Shown one piece after another: positions 43,090-54,225 of a stretch of 64,000 bases of DNA. The notes beneath the pieces were generated by a model. That model was not told the DNA's origin. It saw only the letters and a list, made by a program, of their open reading frames with translations, and did not search any database. Each line of letters begins with the position of its first letter. Position 1 is the stretch's first letter. This DNA comes from Tuctoria greenei (Eukaryota > Streptophyta > Magnoliopsida > Poales > Poaceae), in contig JAYESD010000009.1 in NCBI GenBank assembly GCA_036927565.1, forward strand, positions 151,550,929-151,614,928, read 5' to 3'. The position numbers and the translations under genes are program-made.

Positions 43090-44955
43090 CTAGTCCTCGT
43101 CCTCATCACTGCCACTCTCCATGGCCTCGGGGTCCGTGACATCCTCATCATCATCGGCATTGTCGTCGTCATCGGAGGTCGGTGCGAAGGGACCCTCCGT
43201 CTCACCCAAGAGTGTCAACTCGTCGGGGGTGAGAAGCGGGTACGGAGTGAGCTCGTCGTCGGAGGCCTCAGGGCTCATCGGGATCTCGAGCTTGTCGCAG
43301 ATATTCCTCACGTACCGCTCAGTCCTCTGAGCTCGCACCTCGGCTTTGCGGCACGAGGTGAAGATGGACCGAAGAAACTTGAGGACTCCGCTACTAGAGG
43401 ATCCCGCCGAGTGCTGAGATGGAGGTGCAACGGAAGGAGGCACCTCGGAGCGGGAGGATGGCTCCGCATTCTTCCTCCGGGCAGGAGTCGGGACAGCAGG
43501 TGGCATCTGGGGTCGGAGAGGCTGGTGAGTGGTGTCCTTCACAAACACGAGTCCGGACACCTTCTCTATCAGGCACATTATGTAAGGGGCATAGCCACAG
43601 GCACGGTTGGATGTGTGTGAGATGTTGTAGATATCATCGAAGATGTAATCCACAAGGTTGAACATCTCATGTCCATCAATGAGAACCAACAGGTGCCTGA
43701 GGTGACCCTGGATGATCCCCGCATTCCCTTCTGTAGGAGCCACCGTCCTCCTAAGAATCCTGTTAAGGATGCTGTAGAAGGGAAGGATGTTTCTGGCCAA
43801 TCCAGCTTCATAGTGGACGTGAGGAGGGTACATGTAGCTCATGTCATCCCTGTCCATAGCCTTGAGATTGGAGATAATGATCTCATGGTCCAGGTGACTC
43901 TCCAGTCCAAGAGCCTGAGCAAAGACCTCGAAGGTGGCATAGTACTGCTCACCGTTGGTCATCCAAGTGATGGCTCGGTCGCCATGAGAGTGGAAGTGAA
44001 CTGTGGTATAAAACTGTACGATGACCTCCTCATTCCAGTCATACTTGAATCCAAGAATGTCTTTGATCCCGTGGCGCTCAGCTACCTCAATCACTGCATC
44101 AAATGCCTCGTGTTTCTTCTTAGCCATATAGGCCCAGTCCACCCATTGAGCCTGGATCACTAGCTTCTTCATTGCCTGATAGACTGTGCGATAGTAATCG
44201 CAATGGAAGTCACACCAAAACTGAGGGTCGGCGGTGGACCTCTCAAACCTATAGACATTCTCATCTCTGAGCCTCCTGGCCTTCTCAGCTCCCTTTCCTT
44301 TGAACACATTTGCAGCCAAGTTGGGCTGCCTATTGGGGTTTCGCGCTGGACTGTGCATCTTGAGAGGGCCAATGGCCTGGGCCTTCCCTTTCTCTCGGAT
44401 CACTACCCCTCCGGGTGCCTTCTTGGCTGGCACCTTGACAGTTGGCTTTTTCTTCTTCGACTCAACTGGAGCCGGAGCCTTTCCCTTCTTAGGGTCACGC
44501 TCGACCCTAGGCTGAGCTGCCCCTTGGGCTTGCTCCTTGCCCTTAGCCTTCTCGCCAATGGTGACAAGATTCTTCCTCTTGGGGGCATTGGTCTCTCCGG
44601 CCCTGGAATTGTGGGCCTCTCTAACTTCTCTCTTCTTCTTCCGTGCCTCACGGAGAGAGTATTCAGTAGCACAAGCAATGGCTTCGTCCTCGTTGTAGAC
44701 AGATGCGGCTATTCTGGAAGCTTCAAGTGTCTTCAACCGCCGTTCTTCCTTAGCTTTCTGCGCCTCAATGAGGGCAGCCTTGGTTCTTGCCTCGATGATT
44801 TGAGCTTTGGTGTGTGCCTCCCGGGGATCTCTGGGAGGGGGAGGCACTTCAGCACCCCTCTCCTCGGTGCGGCACTCCTCCCCCGCAGGGTTGGAACTCG
44901 GAAGATTGCGCTCGAAGTCAGACATCGTGCTGAAAACACAACGAGAAGAGGACAT
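43090..44955 (-). CDS. SirB ORF3 (Sirevirus third ORF), apparently intact
   Basis: An uninterrupted ORF of 621 codons downstream of pol and in the same direction. The first Met gives MSSSRCVFS; a second Met (MSDFERNL, 44925) is an equally good start. Residues 50-200 are Lys/Arg/Glu/Ala-rich and likely helical or coiled. Residues 230-480 form a folded-looking domain with FKYDWNEEVIVQFYTTVHFH and FVKDTTHQ, which has the look of the plant-transposon-protein region in SirA ORF3. The C-terminal tail is strongly acidic (Asp/Glu). No signal peptide or transmembrane helix is visible, so the common env-like label is unsupported here. Function is unknown. Confidence 0.8.
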   Translation of the reverse strand: MSSSRCVFSTMSDFERNLPSSNPAGEECRTEERGAEVPPPPRDPREAHTKAQIIEARTKAALIEAQKAKEERRLKTLEASRIAASVYNEDEAIACATEYSLREARKKKREVREAHNSRAGETNAPKRKNLVTIGEKAKGKEQAQGAAQPRVERDPKKGKAPAPVESKKKKPTVKVPAKKAPGGVVIREKGKAQAIGPLKMHSPARNPNRQPNLAANVFKGKGAEKARRLRDENVYRFERSTADPQFWCDFHCDYYRTVYQAMKKLVIQAQWVDWAYMAKKKHEAFDAVIEVAERHGIKDILGFKYDWNEEVIVQFYTTVHFHSHGDRAITWMTNGEQYYATFEVFAQALGLESHLDHEIIISNLKAMDRDDMSYMYPPHVHYEAGLARNILPFYSILNRILRRTVAPTEGNAGIIQGHLRHLLVLIDGHEMFNLVDYIFDDIYNISHTSNRACGYAPYIMCLIEKVSGLVFVKDTTHQPLRPQMPPAVPTPARRKNAEPSSRSEVPPSVAPPSQHSAGSSSSGVLKFLRSIFTSCRKAEVRAQRTERYVRNICDKLEIPMSPEASDDELTPYPLLTPDELTLLGETEGPFAPTSDDDDNADDDEDVTDPEAMESGSDEDED

Positions 44956-45600
44956 AAGAGACCAAGGGTGTGAAATATTGCGGAAGGAATCTCAAGAGAT
45001 AGCTAGGATTAGGGTTTGCCCTGTGCAAGACGGACTTGTCCGCCAGGGCCGGACTAGTCCGGGTTGCAAGGATGAACCCTAACCCTAACGATTTTTTGAA
45101 AAATCTTCAAATCAACGCGCAATACTTCTAGAATATGATCGCACGAATGTATGAAGCAACATTAGTGAAGGTACTCCTATCAAAAACTCCAGGAATCAAA
45201 AATGAGAGGAATTTTTGAAAGGAGGGAAATACCTCCTCAAATCCGAAGAAATCGACGAGATCGGAGTAGGAAGGCGTCGAAGAAGTGCGGAGAAACGATC
45301 CCACACTCCTAAAGGCTTCAATGTGAGGATTGGATGCGAGTTTTGGTGGTTGGAGCGAAAAATCGCCGATGGGGCGGTTGCTTGAGCGCGGGAGAGAGAG
45401 AGAGGTGAGAGTGAGAGGAGAGAGGAGGGGTCTGGGCCGCCCCTGGGGGGTTTAAGTCTCCAAGGGCCGGACTAGTCCGGTACCAGGGCGGACTAGTCCG
45501 GTGCGCGGACCAGCCGCGGACTAGTCTGCCTCCGGACTTGTCCGGCCTTAGGGCGGACTAGTCCGGTCCTACTGGGCAGAAGACAATATATATTAGTTTA
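44956..45600 (-). promoter_or_regulatory. Putative internal promoter and leader of SirB ORF3
   Basis: Read on the minus strand: a cluster of CGGACTAGTCCG palindromes (45574-45459; three perfect, two variants), then ACTTAAACCCC near 45455, then a CT-rich leader (45440-45380), a long leader, a further CGGACTAGTCCG (near 45055), the double telobox GTTAGGGTTAGGGTT (45081-45067) and the ATG. The order matches the SirA ORF3 leader although the sequences differ. Promoter activity is an inference. Confidence 0.5.
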
Positions 45601-45807
45601 TGCCCACAACTATAGGTCCTTTTGGACAAAAAGCACAACAAAACTTTGTGAATATGGTCAGTAAGCAACCAACATTGAAACCATGACCATGACTCACAAA
45701 GTCACTAGATTTTCAAATATTTAGGAGAAAATTGAGATAGAGAGAGTTTTTCAAAACACATGCATTCTTTTGAACAAGGCATAAGTAAACATTCAGATGT
45801 GCATGTT

Positions 45808-48800
45808 TCAAGCCACATTTCGAGAATCTAAGATATTTAGCTCACTCCTAAGCTCACAAAATCGCTTCTCATCTAGGGGCTTGGTGAATATGTCGGCTAG
45901 TTGGTTCTCGGTTCTCACATGGGAAATCACTATATCCCCCTTTAAGGAATGATCTCTCAAGAAATGGTGTCTAATGTCTTTTTGTTTGGTCCTTGAGTGC
46001 TCAACTGGATTATGGGCTATTTTGATGGCGCTCTCATTGTCACATAGGAGAGGGATATGGCACAAGTTTATACCATAACCCCTTAGAGTTTGTCTCATTC
46101 ATAGAAGTTGTGCACAACAACTTCCGGCTGCGACGTACTCCGCTTCGGCAGTGGAGAGGGCAATGGAGTTTTGTTTCTTAGAGGACCAAGACACTAATGA
46201 TCTACCCAAGAATTGACATGTCCTGGATGTGCTCTTTCTATCAACTTTGCACCCTGCATAATCCGCATTGGAATAAGGTTGAACTTGGATCCTTTGGGGT
46301 ACCAAAGTCCTAGGCTCGGTGTGTGAACTAGATATCTAAGAATTCTCTTCACGGCGGTCAAATGACACACCTTTGGTGCAGCTTGAAACCGTGCACACAT
46401 ACACACACTAAGCATGATATCCGGTCTAGATGCACAAAGATACAACAGGGAGCCAATCATGGAATGATATACCTTTTGATCCACACTTGGACCATCTTCG
46501 TTGAGGTCTAGATGTCCATTCGTCGCCATAGGGGTCTTAATGGGTTTGGCCTTGTCCATGTCAAACTTCTTCAATATGTCTTGAGTGTACTTTGTTTGAC
46601 TTATGAACGTGCCTTCTTTGAGTTGCTTGACTTGGAAACCTAAAAAGAACTTCAACTCTCCCATCATGGACATCTCAAATCTTTCCGTCATAATCTTTGA
46701 AAACTCATCACAAAACACTTTGTTAGTAGAACCAAATATAATGTCATCGACATATATTTGGCACACAAAAAGATCATCATTGAAGTGCTTTGTAAATAGA
46801 GTATAATCAGCTTTTCCTATCTTAAAACCATTTTCAATTAGAAAGTCTCTAAGACACTCATACCAAGCTCTAGGAGCTTGTTTGAGGCCATAGAGAGCCT
46901 TACGCAATTTGAAGACATGGTTTGGGAATTCTTGGTCTTCGAAGCAAGGTGGTTGCTCCACATATACTTCCTCCTTGATTGGGCCATTTAGGAACGCACT
47001 CTTGACGTCCATTTGATGGAGCTTAAAATCATGGTGAGTAGCAAAGGCAAGTAATATTCGAATTGACTCTAACCTAGCTATTGGAGCAAAGGTTTCATCA
47101 AAATCCAAATCTTTGACTTGTGAGTACCCCTTGGCCACAAGTCGTGCCTTGTTCCTTGTCACAACACCATGTTCATCTTGCTTGTTGCGGAACACCCACT
47201 TGGTGTCTACAACATTTGCTTGTGGACGCTTGACAAGCTCCCAAACTTTGTTCCTCTCGAAGTTGTTAAGCTCCTCTTGCATGGCCACCACCCAATCCGG
47301 ATCTCTCAAGGCATCTTCAACCCTATGAGGCTCCAAAGAAGAGACAAAAGAGTAATGTTCACAAAAGTTTGCAACACGAGAACGAGTGATTACCCCTTTA
47401 GTAATGTCTCCTAGTATGTTGTCAACGGGGTGATCCCGTTGAACACTTTGATATACGCGAGGATGTGGAGGTTGAGCTCTTGAGTCATCATCATCTTCTT
47501 CTTGATCTCCCCCTTGATGAGTGCCTCTCCCTTGACTTTCATCTTCTTGATCGTTTTGAGGTCCTACTTGACTGTCGACAACTTGATCACATGGAGGAGT
47601 ACTTGCATCATCTTGTGGTTGGTCACTTGAGCATTGAGGTTGTTCTTGTGGTCGAACATCTCCAAGTGCCATTCTCCTAAGTGCTTCTTGTGTAGAGTCT
47701 TCTTGATCTAGCACACTTTGATCAACTTGCTCCACTTGGGAGCCATTAGTTTCATCAAACACCACGTCACGTGTTATTTCAACAATTCCGGAGGTTTTGT
47801 TGAAGATATGGTAGGCGTGAGTGTTTGAGTCATAGCCATGCAAGAAACCCTCATCGGACTTTGAAGCAAACTTTGAAGTCCTAGGCTTCTTGTTGAGAAT
47901 ATAACACTTGCTTCCAAAAACACTAAAATAAGAGACATTGGGTTTCTTACCAACTAGAAGCTCGTAGGGAGTCTTCTTGAGGAGGCGGTGGAGGTATAAT
48001 CGATTGACGGCGTGGCAATCGGTGTTAACCGCCTCTGCCCAAAACCGATCTGATGTCTTGTACTCATCGAGCATCGTCCTTGACATCTCAATGAGTGTTC
48101 TGTTCTTCCGTTCCGCCACCCCGTTTTGTTGAGGGGAGTATGGAGCTGAAAATTCATGCTTGATGCCTTCCTCATCCAAGAATTCTTCTACTTGAGTGTT
48201 TTTGAACTCGGTGCCGTTGTCACTTCTTATAGCTTTGATTCTTGAGGCGAACTCATTTTGAGCTCTCCTCAAGAACCTCTTGAGGACACCATGGGTTTCA
48301 CCCTTATCATGCAAGAAAAACACCCAAGTGAAACGAGAAAAGTCATCAACAATAACAAGACCATATTTGTTACCGCCAATGCTTATGTAGGTTATTGGCC
48401 GGAAAAGGTCCATGTGTAGCAGCTCCAACGGTCTTGTCGTCGTCATGATGTTCTTGGAGGGATGTTGAGCTCCTACTTGCTTCCCCGCTTGGCACGCACT
48501 ACATGGCCTGTCTTTTTCGAAGACAACATTCTTCAAGCCATGGATGTGATCGCCCTTAAGAAGCTTTTGTAAGTTCCTCATGCCAACATGGGCCAGCTGT
48601 CTATGCCAAAGTCATCCCATGTTGGTTTTCGCCATTAAGCATGTGTCAAGTTGAGCTTTATCCGACGCAAAGTCCACAAGATAAAGCTTTCCCTTGAGCA
48701 CACCCTTAAAAGGGATTGAGTTATCACTTCTCCTAAGGACGCTCACACCCTCATTAGTGAAAACACAATTATAACCCTTGTCGCATAGTTGTGATATGGA

Positions 48801-49031
48801 CAAGAGGTTATAGTCTAAAGAATCAATGTGTAGAACGCTAGAAAGAGTGTGTTGAGGAGAGATGACAATTTTACCGGAGCCAAGGATTTTTCCTCGGCTA
48901 TTGTCTCCAAAGAGGATTCCTTCATTTGGATCATCGTGTTCTTCATACTCATTGAATATCGTCCTCTCTCCGGTCATGTGGTTTGTGCACCCACTATCGA
49001 GCACCCATTTGGAACCACCAGAGGAGTATGC
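45808..49031 (-). pseudogene. SirB pol (protease, integrase, RT, RNase H), disrupted
   Basis: The frame opens just after a TAG at 49034-49032. Domains: protease (LDSGCTNHM), a premature TGA at 48614-48612 where a Trp is expected before LWHRQLAHVG, then 795 open codons with CSACQAGK, integrase core (LLHMDLF, DNGTEF), RVT_2 with QIYVDDIIFG near 46745, and the start of RNase H. A small deletion near 46275 shifts the frame into YSNADYAGCK and SIALSTAEAEYVAA. A second TGA at 46101-46099 replaces another expected Trp. The C-terminus ends at 45808. Both stops fit TGG to TGA changes. Confidence 0.9.
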
Positions 49032-49044
49032 CTACAAAACAAGA

Positions 49045-51330
49045 TTATGCCTTCCTTTTAGGTACCCAAGCGGAGTTGGGTCCTTTGACGTTAGTGGTAA
49101 GGCATTTGGGCACCCACAAGCAAGGCTTGGGGCTCTTGCGGAGTGGCCCAACATGTCTAGCAAATACCTTGCCATATTTGTTCCTCATAAGCACGTAAGA
49201 AGCATCAAAATCATGAAATAGAGGATGCGGTTCAGATTTAGGCATTTTGTTGCTAGTGGATGTGTTCTTCTCAATTTTAGTTGTAGATGAACTTTCCTTA
49301 ACAAAGACAATCATGTCTTTGCTATACTTGGAGGTTTTGGCGTTGTGCCTACCACTTCTAGTATAGCCAAGACCATCCTTGACATGGGGAGGTCTTGTGT
49401 TGGTGTATGCACTTCGTGCATACGCCACCTTCTCCTTGTCAAATATGGCACCCTTAGGTGCTTGCTTGCCTTGCGCTAAGTTCAGTTCATCCTTAAGTTT
49501 AAGGATTAAGTTAGAGCACTTGCAAGGCGTGGTTGCATTGGATGAGGCCTTTGAGGAGGTTGAGCTCTTGGAGGAAGAGGCTACATTATTCTTAAGGGAC
49601 CCAACTTGAGTCTCAAGGATCTTGTTAACTTTTGTCAAGTTCCCAAGTTCATCATTGAGCTCAATTGATTTCTCCTCAAGACTTGAACACGTTTTCTTGC
49701 TTAGAGCAAGTTCGTGTTCCAATGCCTTGCTCTTCTCTCTTTCAAGCTCAAGGAGTTCATTAAGCTCTTGACATCTCTCCTTTTCAAGGATGAGCATGTC
49801 CTCTTGTCTGTTGATGAGCTCCTCCTTCTCAAAGATCTCATCCATAAGCAACTTCATCCTACGCAAGGTGCTTTTGCTTATGTCCTTAAACATATGCTCA
49901 TTTTCACTGGCGCTATCAAATTCATCATGAGAGGAAATGGAGGAGGGGGAGTGAGATGTTACCTTTCTCCTTCCCTCCTTTGCCATAAGGCAAGTTGGTT
50001 TGTAGTCATTGTTGAGGTTGGGGAAGAGCTTGCTTCCCTTGGAGCTCCTTCCGATGGCTATGGTGGCCATCTTCTCCTCTTCTTCTTCGGAGGAGGACTC
50101 ATCGTTAGAGTCCCACTCCTTGCCCAAGTGTGCTTGTCCGGAGGGCCTTTTCTTCTTGAAGACCTTCTTCTCTTGAGGCTTGCCCTCCTTTTTCTTCTTC
50201 ACTTCTTCATGGGGGCAATCAACTATGAAGTGGCCATACTCGCCACAATTGTAGCAAGCCCTCTTGTTTTTGGGCCTTGCCTTTTCTTTGCCTTTTCCTT
50301 CATGCTTGTATCCTCCTTTTCTTCTCCTCATCATCCTCTTGAAGTTGTTGATGAAGAAGGTCTCTTACTCATCGGTGTCAAGGCTCTCCTCATCATCTTC
50401 CGTTTGCTCTTTTGGGGAGGATGTTGCTTTGAGCGCAATATTCTTCATCTTCGGGGCGGTGAATCTTTGAAGGTCGTTGTAGAAGAGCGCCTCCTTTTCC
50501 ATGATCTCGTGATTAATGATCCTTCCAAGGACCTCTTTCGGGGTCATTTTGGCAAACCCCGGACTTTCTCGGATCATTGAGCATAGAGAGATGTTCCTAG
50601 GCATGAATGCCCGGATCATTCTCTTCACCACCTCGTGGTCCGTCCACTTGGTACAGCCATAAGATCTACTCTTGTTGATGAGTATCTTTAGGCGGTTGTA
50701 CATCTCTTGGGGAGATTCACCATCCATAATGGCAAACCTCCCGAGCTCTCCTTCAATGAGTTCAATCTTTGCTTCCTTGACGACTCGGTTGCCTTCATGA
50801 GCCGTCTTGAGAGTGTCCCAAATATCTTTGGCCGCCTCAAGTCCATCCACTCGGTTGAACTCATCTCTTGAGAGGGATGAGATGATTACTCCGGCCGCTT
50901 GAGCATTGCGGTGAAGGAGCACGGCTTGCTCCGGTGTGATATCTTCTTCATTTTTAGGGATGTGCACCCCGGTCAACACAATTTTCCATAGTGAGAGATT
51001 GAGTGACACAAGGTGGATCTTCATGTTGTGCTTCCACATCCCATAGTCAGTTCCATCGAATTGGGGAGGTTTCCCCAATGGGATGGAAAGGTAGTGGTTG
51101 TTGACGGCAAGGCGTTCATAGTTGAACCCTTGTTGGTTGTAGTTGACTCCGCTGCCACCACTTGATGAGCTTGACGGTTCAACCGCAACAATCTTCAGCT
51201 TCTCCCGGAGCTTCGCCTTGAGCTGGCGAGTCTCCTCATCATTGGTTGGCTTGTCTTGATAAGCCATTGTCTCCTCACATGTCGGTTGAGAATCATTGGT
51301 CGACACCTCTTCAAACACCACTCCGGCCAT
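49045..51330 (-). pseudogene. SirB gag, one internal stop
   Basis: The ATG is at 51330. Residues 1-320 contain the Copia gag core (DUF4219/UBN2 type: KPPQFDGTDYGMWKHNM, AKDIWDTLKTAHEG). A TAA at 50367-50365 interrupts it. The same frame continues with the knuckle CYNCGEYGHFIVDC near 50250, a Lys-rich linker, a Leu/Glu/Lys coiled-coil stretch (about 49870-49600) and stops at TAA 49047-49045, 11 bases before the TAG that precedes pol. Pol is +1 relative to gag, as in SirA. Confidence 0.88.
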
Positions 51331-51360
51331 CTCTCCGATTTGTTAGACTCTTTGTGGAGA

Positions 51361-51379
51361 GTCCTGCTCTGATACCAAT
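51361..51379 (-). other. Primer-binding site of SirB
   Basis: The minus strand reads ATTGGTATCAGAGCAGGAC directly inside the right (5') LTR, the initiator-Met tRNA type shared with SirA. Confidence 0.93.
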
Positions 51380-52982
51380 TGAAAGTTGCCTAGAGGGGGG
51401 GGGTGAATAGGCTAATCGACCTGCAAATGACTTAATAAAACGAGATTAAGTTACAGGGGGCGGACTAGTCCGGTCTTAGGGCGGACTAGTCCGGTCATCC
51501 TGCGTGAAGATCCCTAAAAGGTGTTTCTAGCAAGTTTTAAGGCGATTTTCTCGAGGCTACAGGTGAGGATATGGTTATGTCAAGTTTAGCAACTGCCAAC
51601 ACAAGTATATGACTAAGAGGAACAAGTTTATAGCAATGTGAAGCACAAGACAAAACTAGCAACCCTAGAACGAAATGTGAAGAACACGGAGACACAAGGA
51701 TTTTATCCCGAGGTTCGATCCCGCACAAAGAATCTACGTCCCCGTTGAGGAGTCCACAAAGGACCGGGTTCAACAACCCTTCCCTCACCAAGTTTATCAC
51801 ACGGGCCTAACTTGGTTCTCCACTATCACGAAGAATGAATACAAGATTCGTTGGGGCTTCTCACAATCTGAGGCTCCCACCACAATTACAATTGCAAATC
51901 ACAAAGATTAACTCAAGCCACAGGTCACAATGATTCACAAAGTGCAAGAGATCAAACCGGGAGCCTAAGCGCGATGTTCTTCCTCTTCTCCACCTCACTA
52001 AACCCTAATCCACTCAAGAATTAGTTTTAGAGGGGAAGTAGGCAAGAAAGAGGCTCAAGAATGCTCCAAGTTTTGCTGTGGCGGCGCTAGGGTTACAGGT
52101 TGCTCAAGAAGTTGTTCAAAATAACCCAGGGGACCTCTATTTATAGAGGTCCCAAGCCCATACTGCTGACTTCAGCAGATGTGCGGACTAGTCCGGCCTA
52201 CAGCCCGGACTAGTTCGGCCTAGGGGACCACTGACCCCTCTGACAACTGTCGCACTGCGCGGCAATCGTCACACTACCTGTCAAACTTCAAATTCAAACG
52301 GTAACTTCAACAACGGACTAGTCCGGCCCTCACCGGACTAGTCCGATCTCACACATAACCTTTTGTTCCGTGTGAAAACGGACTAGTCCGGCCTTCCCAG
52401 ACTTAGTCTCATAACCTCTCTGCACTTAGCAACACGGACTAGTCCAGTCCATGGATGGACTAGTCCGATCTCACTCAGAACCTTTTGTTCCGCCCCAAAA
52501 CGGACAACCGCTCTCCTGGACTTAGTCCCGAAACTTCACCCTAGGGGTACCACGGACTAGTCCGTCCCACTACGGACTAGTCCGAAGTCACACAGGACCT
52601 TTTGGTCCATGCCAGAACGGACTAGACTGCCCAGGAGCGGACTATTCCGGCCCTCAGGTGGGCTAGTCCGGCCCCTCCTGCCAGACTACTCTAACTTCAA
52701 CTTTCAAGGGGGTTTCTACCTAAACCACCACTCTTGGGCTCCTAACTTGATCTCATTGCACTTTACGCACACACCCTCCTATTTCTACGGCTAGTCCAAC
52801 TCAACACGCTAGAAACCCTAGTTTCTACGCTTCGAGTCAACTCCGTTTCCTTCCTTTTCCTTTTTGAGGGTTTGCGTCTCCGATCGAGTCCACACCTGTA
52901 CTAAAGATCACTTGAGCTCATTAGCGACTTAATTGTCGTCATCAATCATCCAAAACCCACGGGGAACCTAGATGCACTTTCA
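51380..52982 (-). repeat. SirB 5' LTR (right copy)
   Basis: 1603 bp, ends TGAAAGT/ACTTTCA, colinear with 41041-42665. TATAAATA lies on the minus strand at 52145-52138, downstream of the palindrome array (about 52672-52180). It is followed by AAGTT at 52983-52987, which closes the insertion. Confidence 0.95.
52138..52145 (-). promoter_or_regulatory. TATA box of SirB 5' LTR promoter
   Basis: The minus strand TATAAATA sits within GGACCTCTATAAATAGAGGTCC, itself an inverted repeat of GACCTCTA. The copy in the other LTR is at 41804-41797. Confidence 0.75.
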
Positions 52983-52987
52983 AAGTT

Positions 52988-54220
52988 CAACAAGAAATCA
53001 TGGGCATCCATCTAACCGGCTGGGAGATGCTACCTGCCGAGGGCACCAGAGGTGGTATACTAATTGCATGGGACCCTTCTTACATTCAAGTGCAAAGTTC
53101 TCATAGAGGGAAATACTGCCTGTCCATCATGGCTCGAACGTTTGGTCTGGATACCTCCTTTAAGCTGACCTCTGTATATGGCCCTTGTGATGACCAGGCC
53201 AAGTTGGAGTTTCTTGAGGAACTTGCAAGTTTGAAGCCAGACAACGGGACTCCTTGGCTATATCCTGGTGACTTCAATCAAATTTTTCAAGCCAGTGACA
53301 AAAACAATGCCAATATCAATCGTCAGTTGATGGGGTGCTTTCGCCACACCATTGATAGTGTGAGCTGATAGAGTTCAACCTGCAAAACCGGCACTTTACT
53401 TAGAGCAACGAACGCAGCAATCCCACATTGGTTCGGTTGGACAGGGTCTTTTGTAACAAAGAGTGGGATGTGATCTACGCAGATCTTTGCCTCCAACCCT
53501 TATCATCTTCTCTGTCTGACCACTGTCCTCTTCTGCTCTGCCATCAACGGAGACCTAGGCGGCAAGCGACCTTTCACTTTGAATCTTTTTGGCCGAAGAT
53601 TCCTGGCTTTCAGGAGGATTTCAAGGGCGCTTGGGACTCTACTCTCTCTCTGCCTTCACCTCTCATCACCTTCCAGTGCAAGCTGCGGGCTGCGGCTATT
53701 GCCCTTCGTAGTTGGAGCCGGGTGGTTTTTGGCAAAGCTAGAATGCACATGGCCATGGCTAATGAATTGATCCTTCAACTTGACATTGCTCAGGATAGTA
53801 GGATCCTGTCTGAGTCCGAGCTAGCACTGCGTCAGGAGCTCAAGGCGAGAATGTTAGGTCTGGCTGCCGTCGAGCGGGCTAGGCATAGACAAGCATCACG
53901 ATTGACATGGCTTAAAGCTGGGGACGCTTGCACCCGATTCTTCCACCTCAAAGCCAATGCGCGTTCCCGTAAATTATTCGTCCCTCGGCTTCGACATCAT
54001 GTGCATGGATACACTTCTTCTCAAGATGGTATGGCGGACATTATGTTTCAACACTTTCGACTGACCATGGGAACCCGTGTCCAACGTCAATCCACCTTTA
54101 GGTGGGATCTACTCAACATTCATGTACTTCACCAACACTCACTGGACAGGGAATTCTCTGCAGAAGAGATCAAGGAAGCTATTGATGACCTTCCATTGGA
54201 GAAGGCACCAGGGCCTGATG
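52988..54220 (+). pseudogene. LINE-C ORF2, part 2 (endonuclease and start of reverse transcriptase)
   Basis: It continues the endonuclease with RGGILIAWDP, LTSVYGPCDD, PGDFNQIF and, after a break, LSDHCPLLL; Asp/Asn of GDFN and Asp/His of SDH are the catalytic set. A one-base frameshift near 53355 and a TAG at 53401-53403 fall between. From 53428 a 290-codon frame holds RLTWLKAGDACTRFFH and the first RT block PLEKAPGPDGF, where the solo LTR interrupts it. Confidence 0.87.
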
Positions 54221-54225
54221 GCTTT
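54221..54225. repeat. Probable target-site duplication of the solo LTR (GCTTT / ACTTT)
   Basis: GCTTT precedes the LTR and ACTTT follows it at 55065-55069, a 4 of 5 match. Removing the LTR with one copy keeps the LINE codons before and after in one frame, which supports the boundary. Confidence 0.7.

Larger units (their letters stand above)
41041..52982 (-). mobile_element. SirB: full-length Sirevirus-like Copia retrotransposon, minus strand, inside LINE-C
   Basis: 11,942 bp with LTRs of 1625 bp (left, biological 3') and 1603 bp (right, biological 5'). Read leftwards: 5' LTR, primer site, gag, pol, ORF3, polypurine tract, 3' LTR. The polypurine tract is identical to that of SirA, but LTRs and proteins differ, so it is a second family of the same lineage. 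Gag and pol each carry stops; ORF3 appears intact. Confidence 0.95.

Noticed and set aside
43090..44955. Envelope glycoprotein call for ORF3
   Set aside because: No signal peptide, transmembrane helix, glycoprotein Cys pattern or cleavage site is visible. Env-like is only a historical label.
45067..45081. Interstitial telomere repeat (AACCCTAACCCTAAC)
   Set aside because: Only two units, located in a gene-like leader. Teloboxes of this size are common promoter elements in plants.
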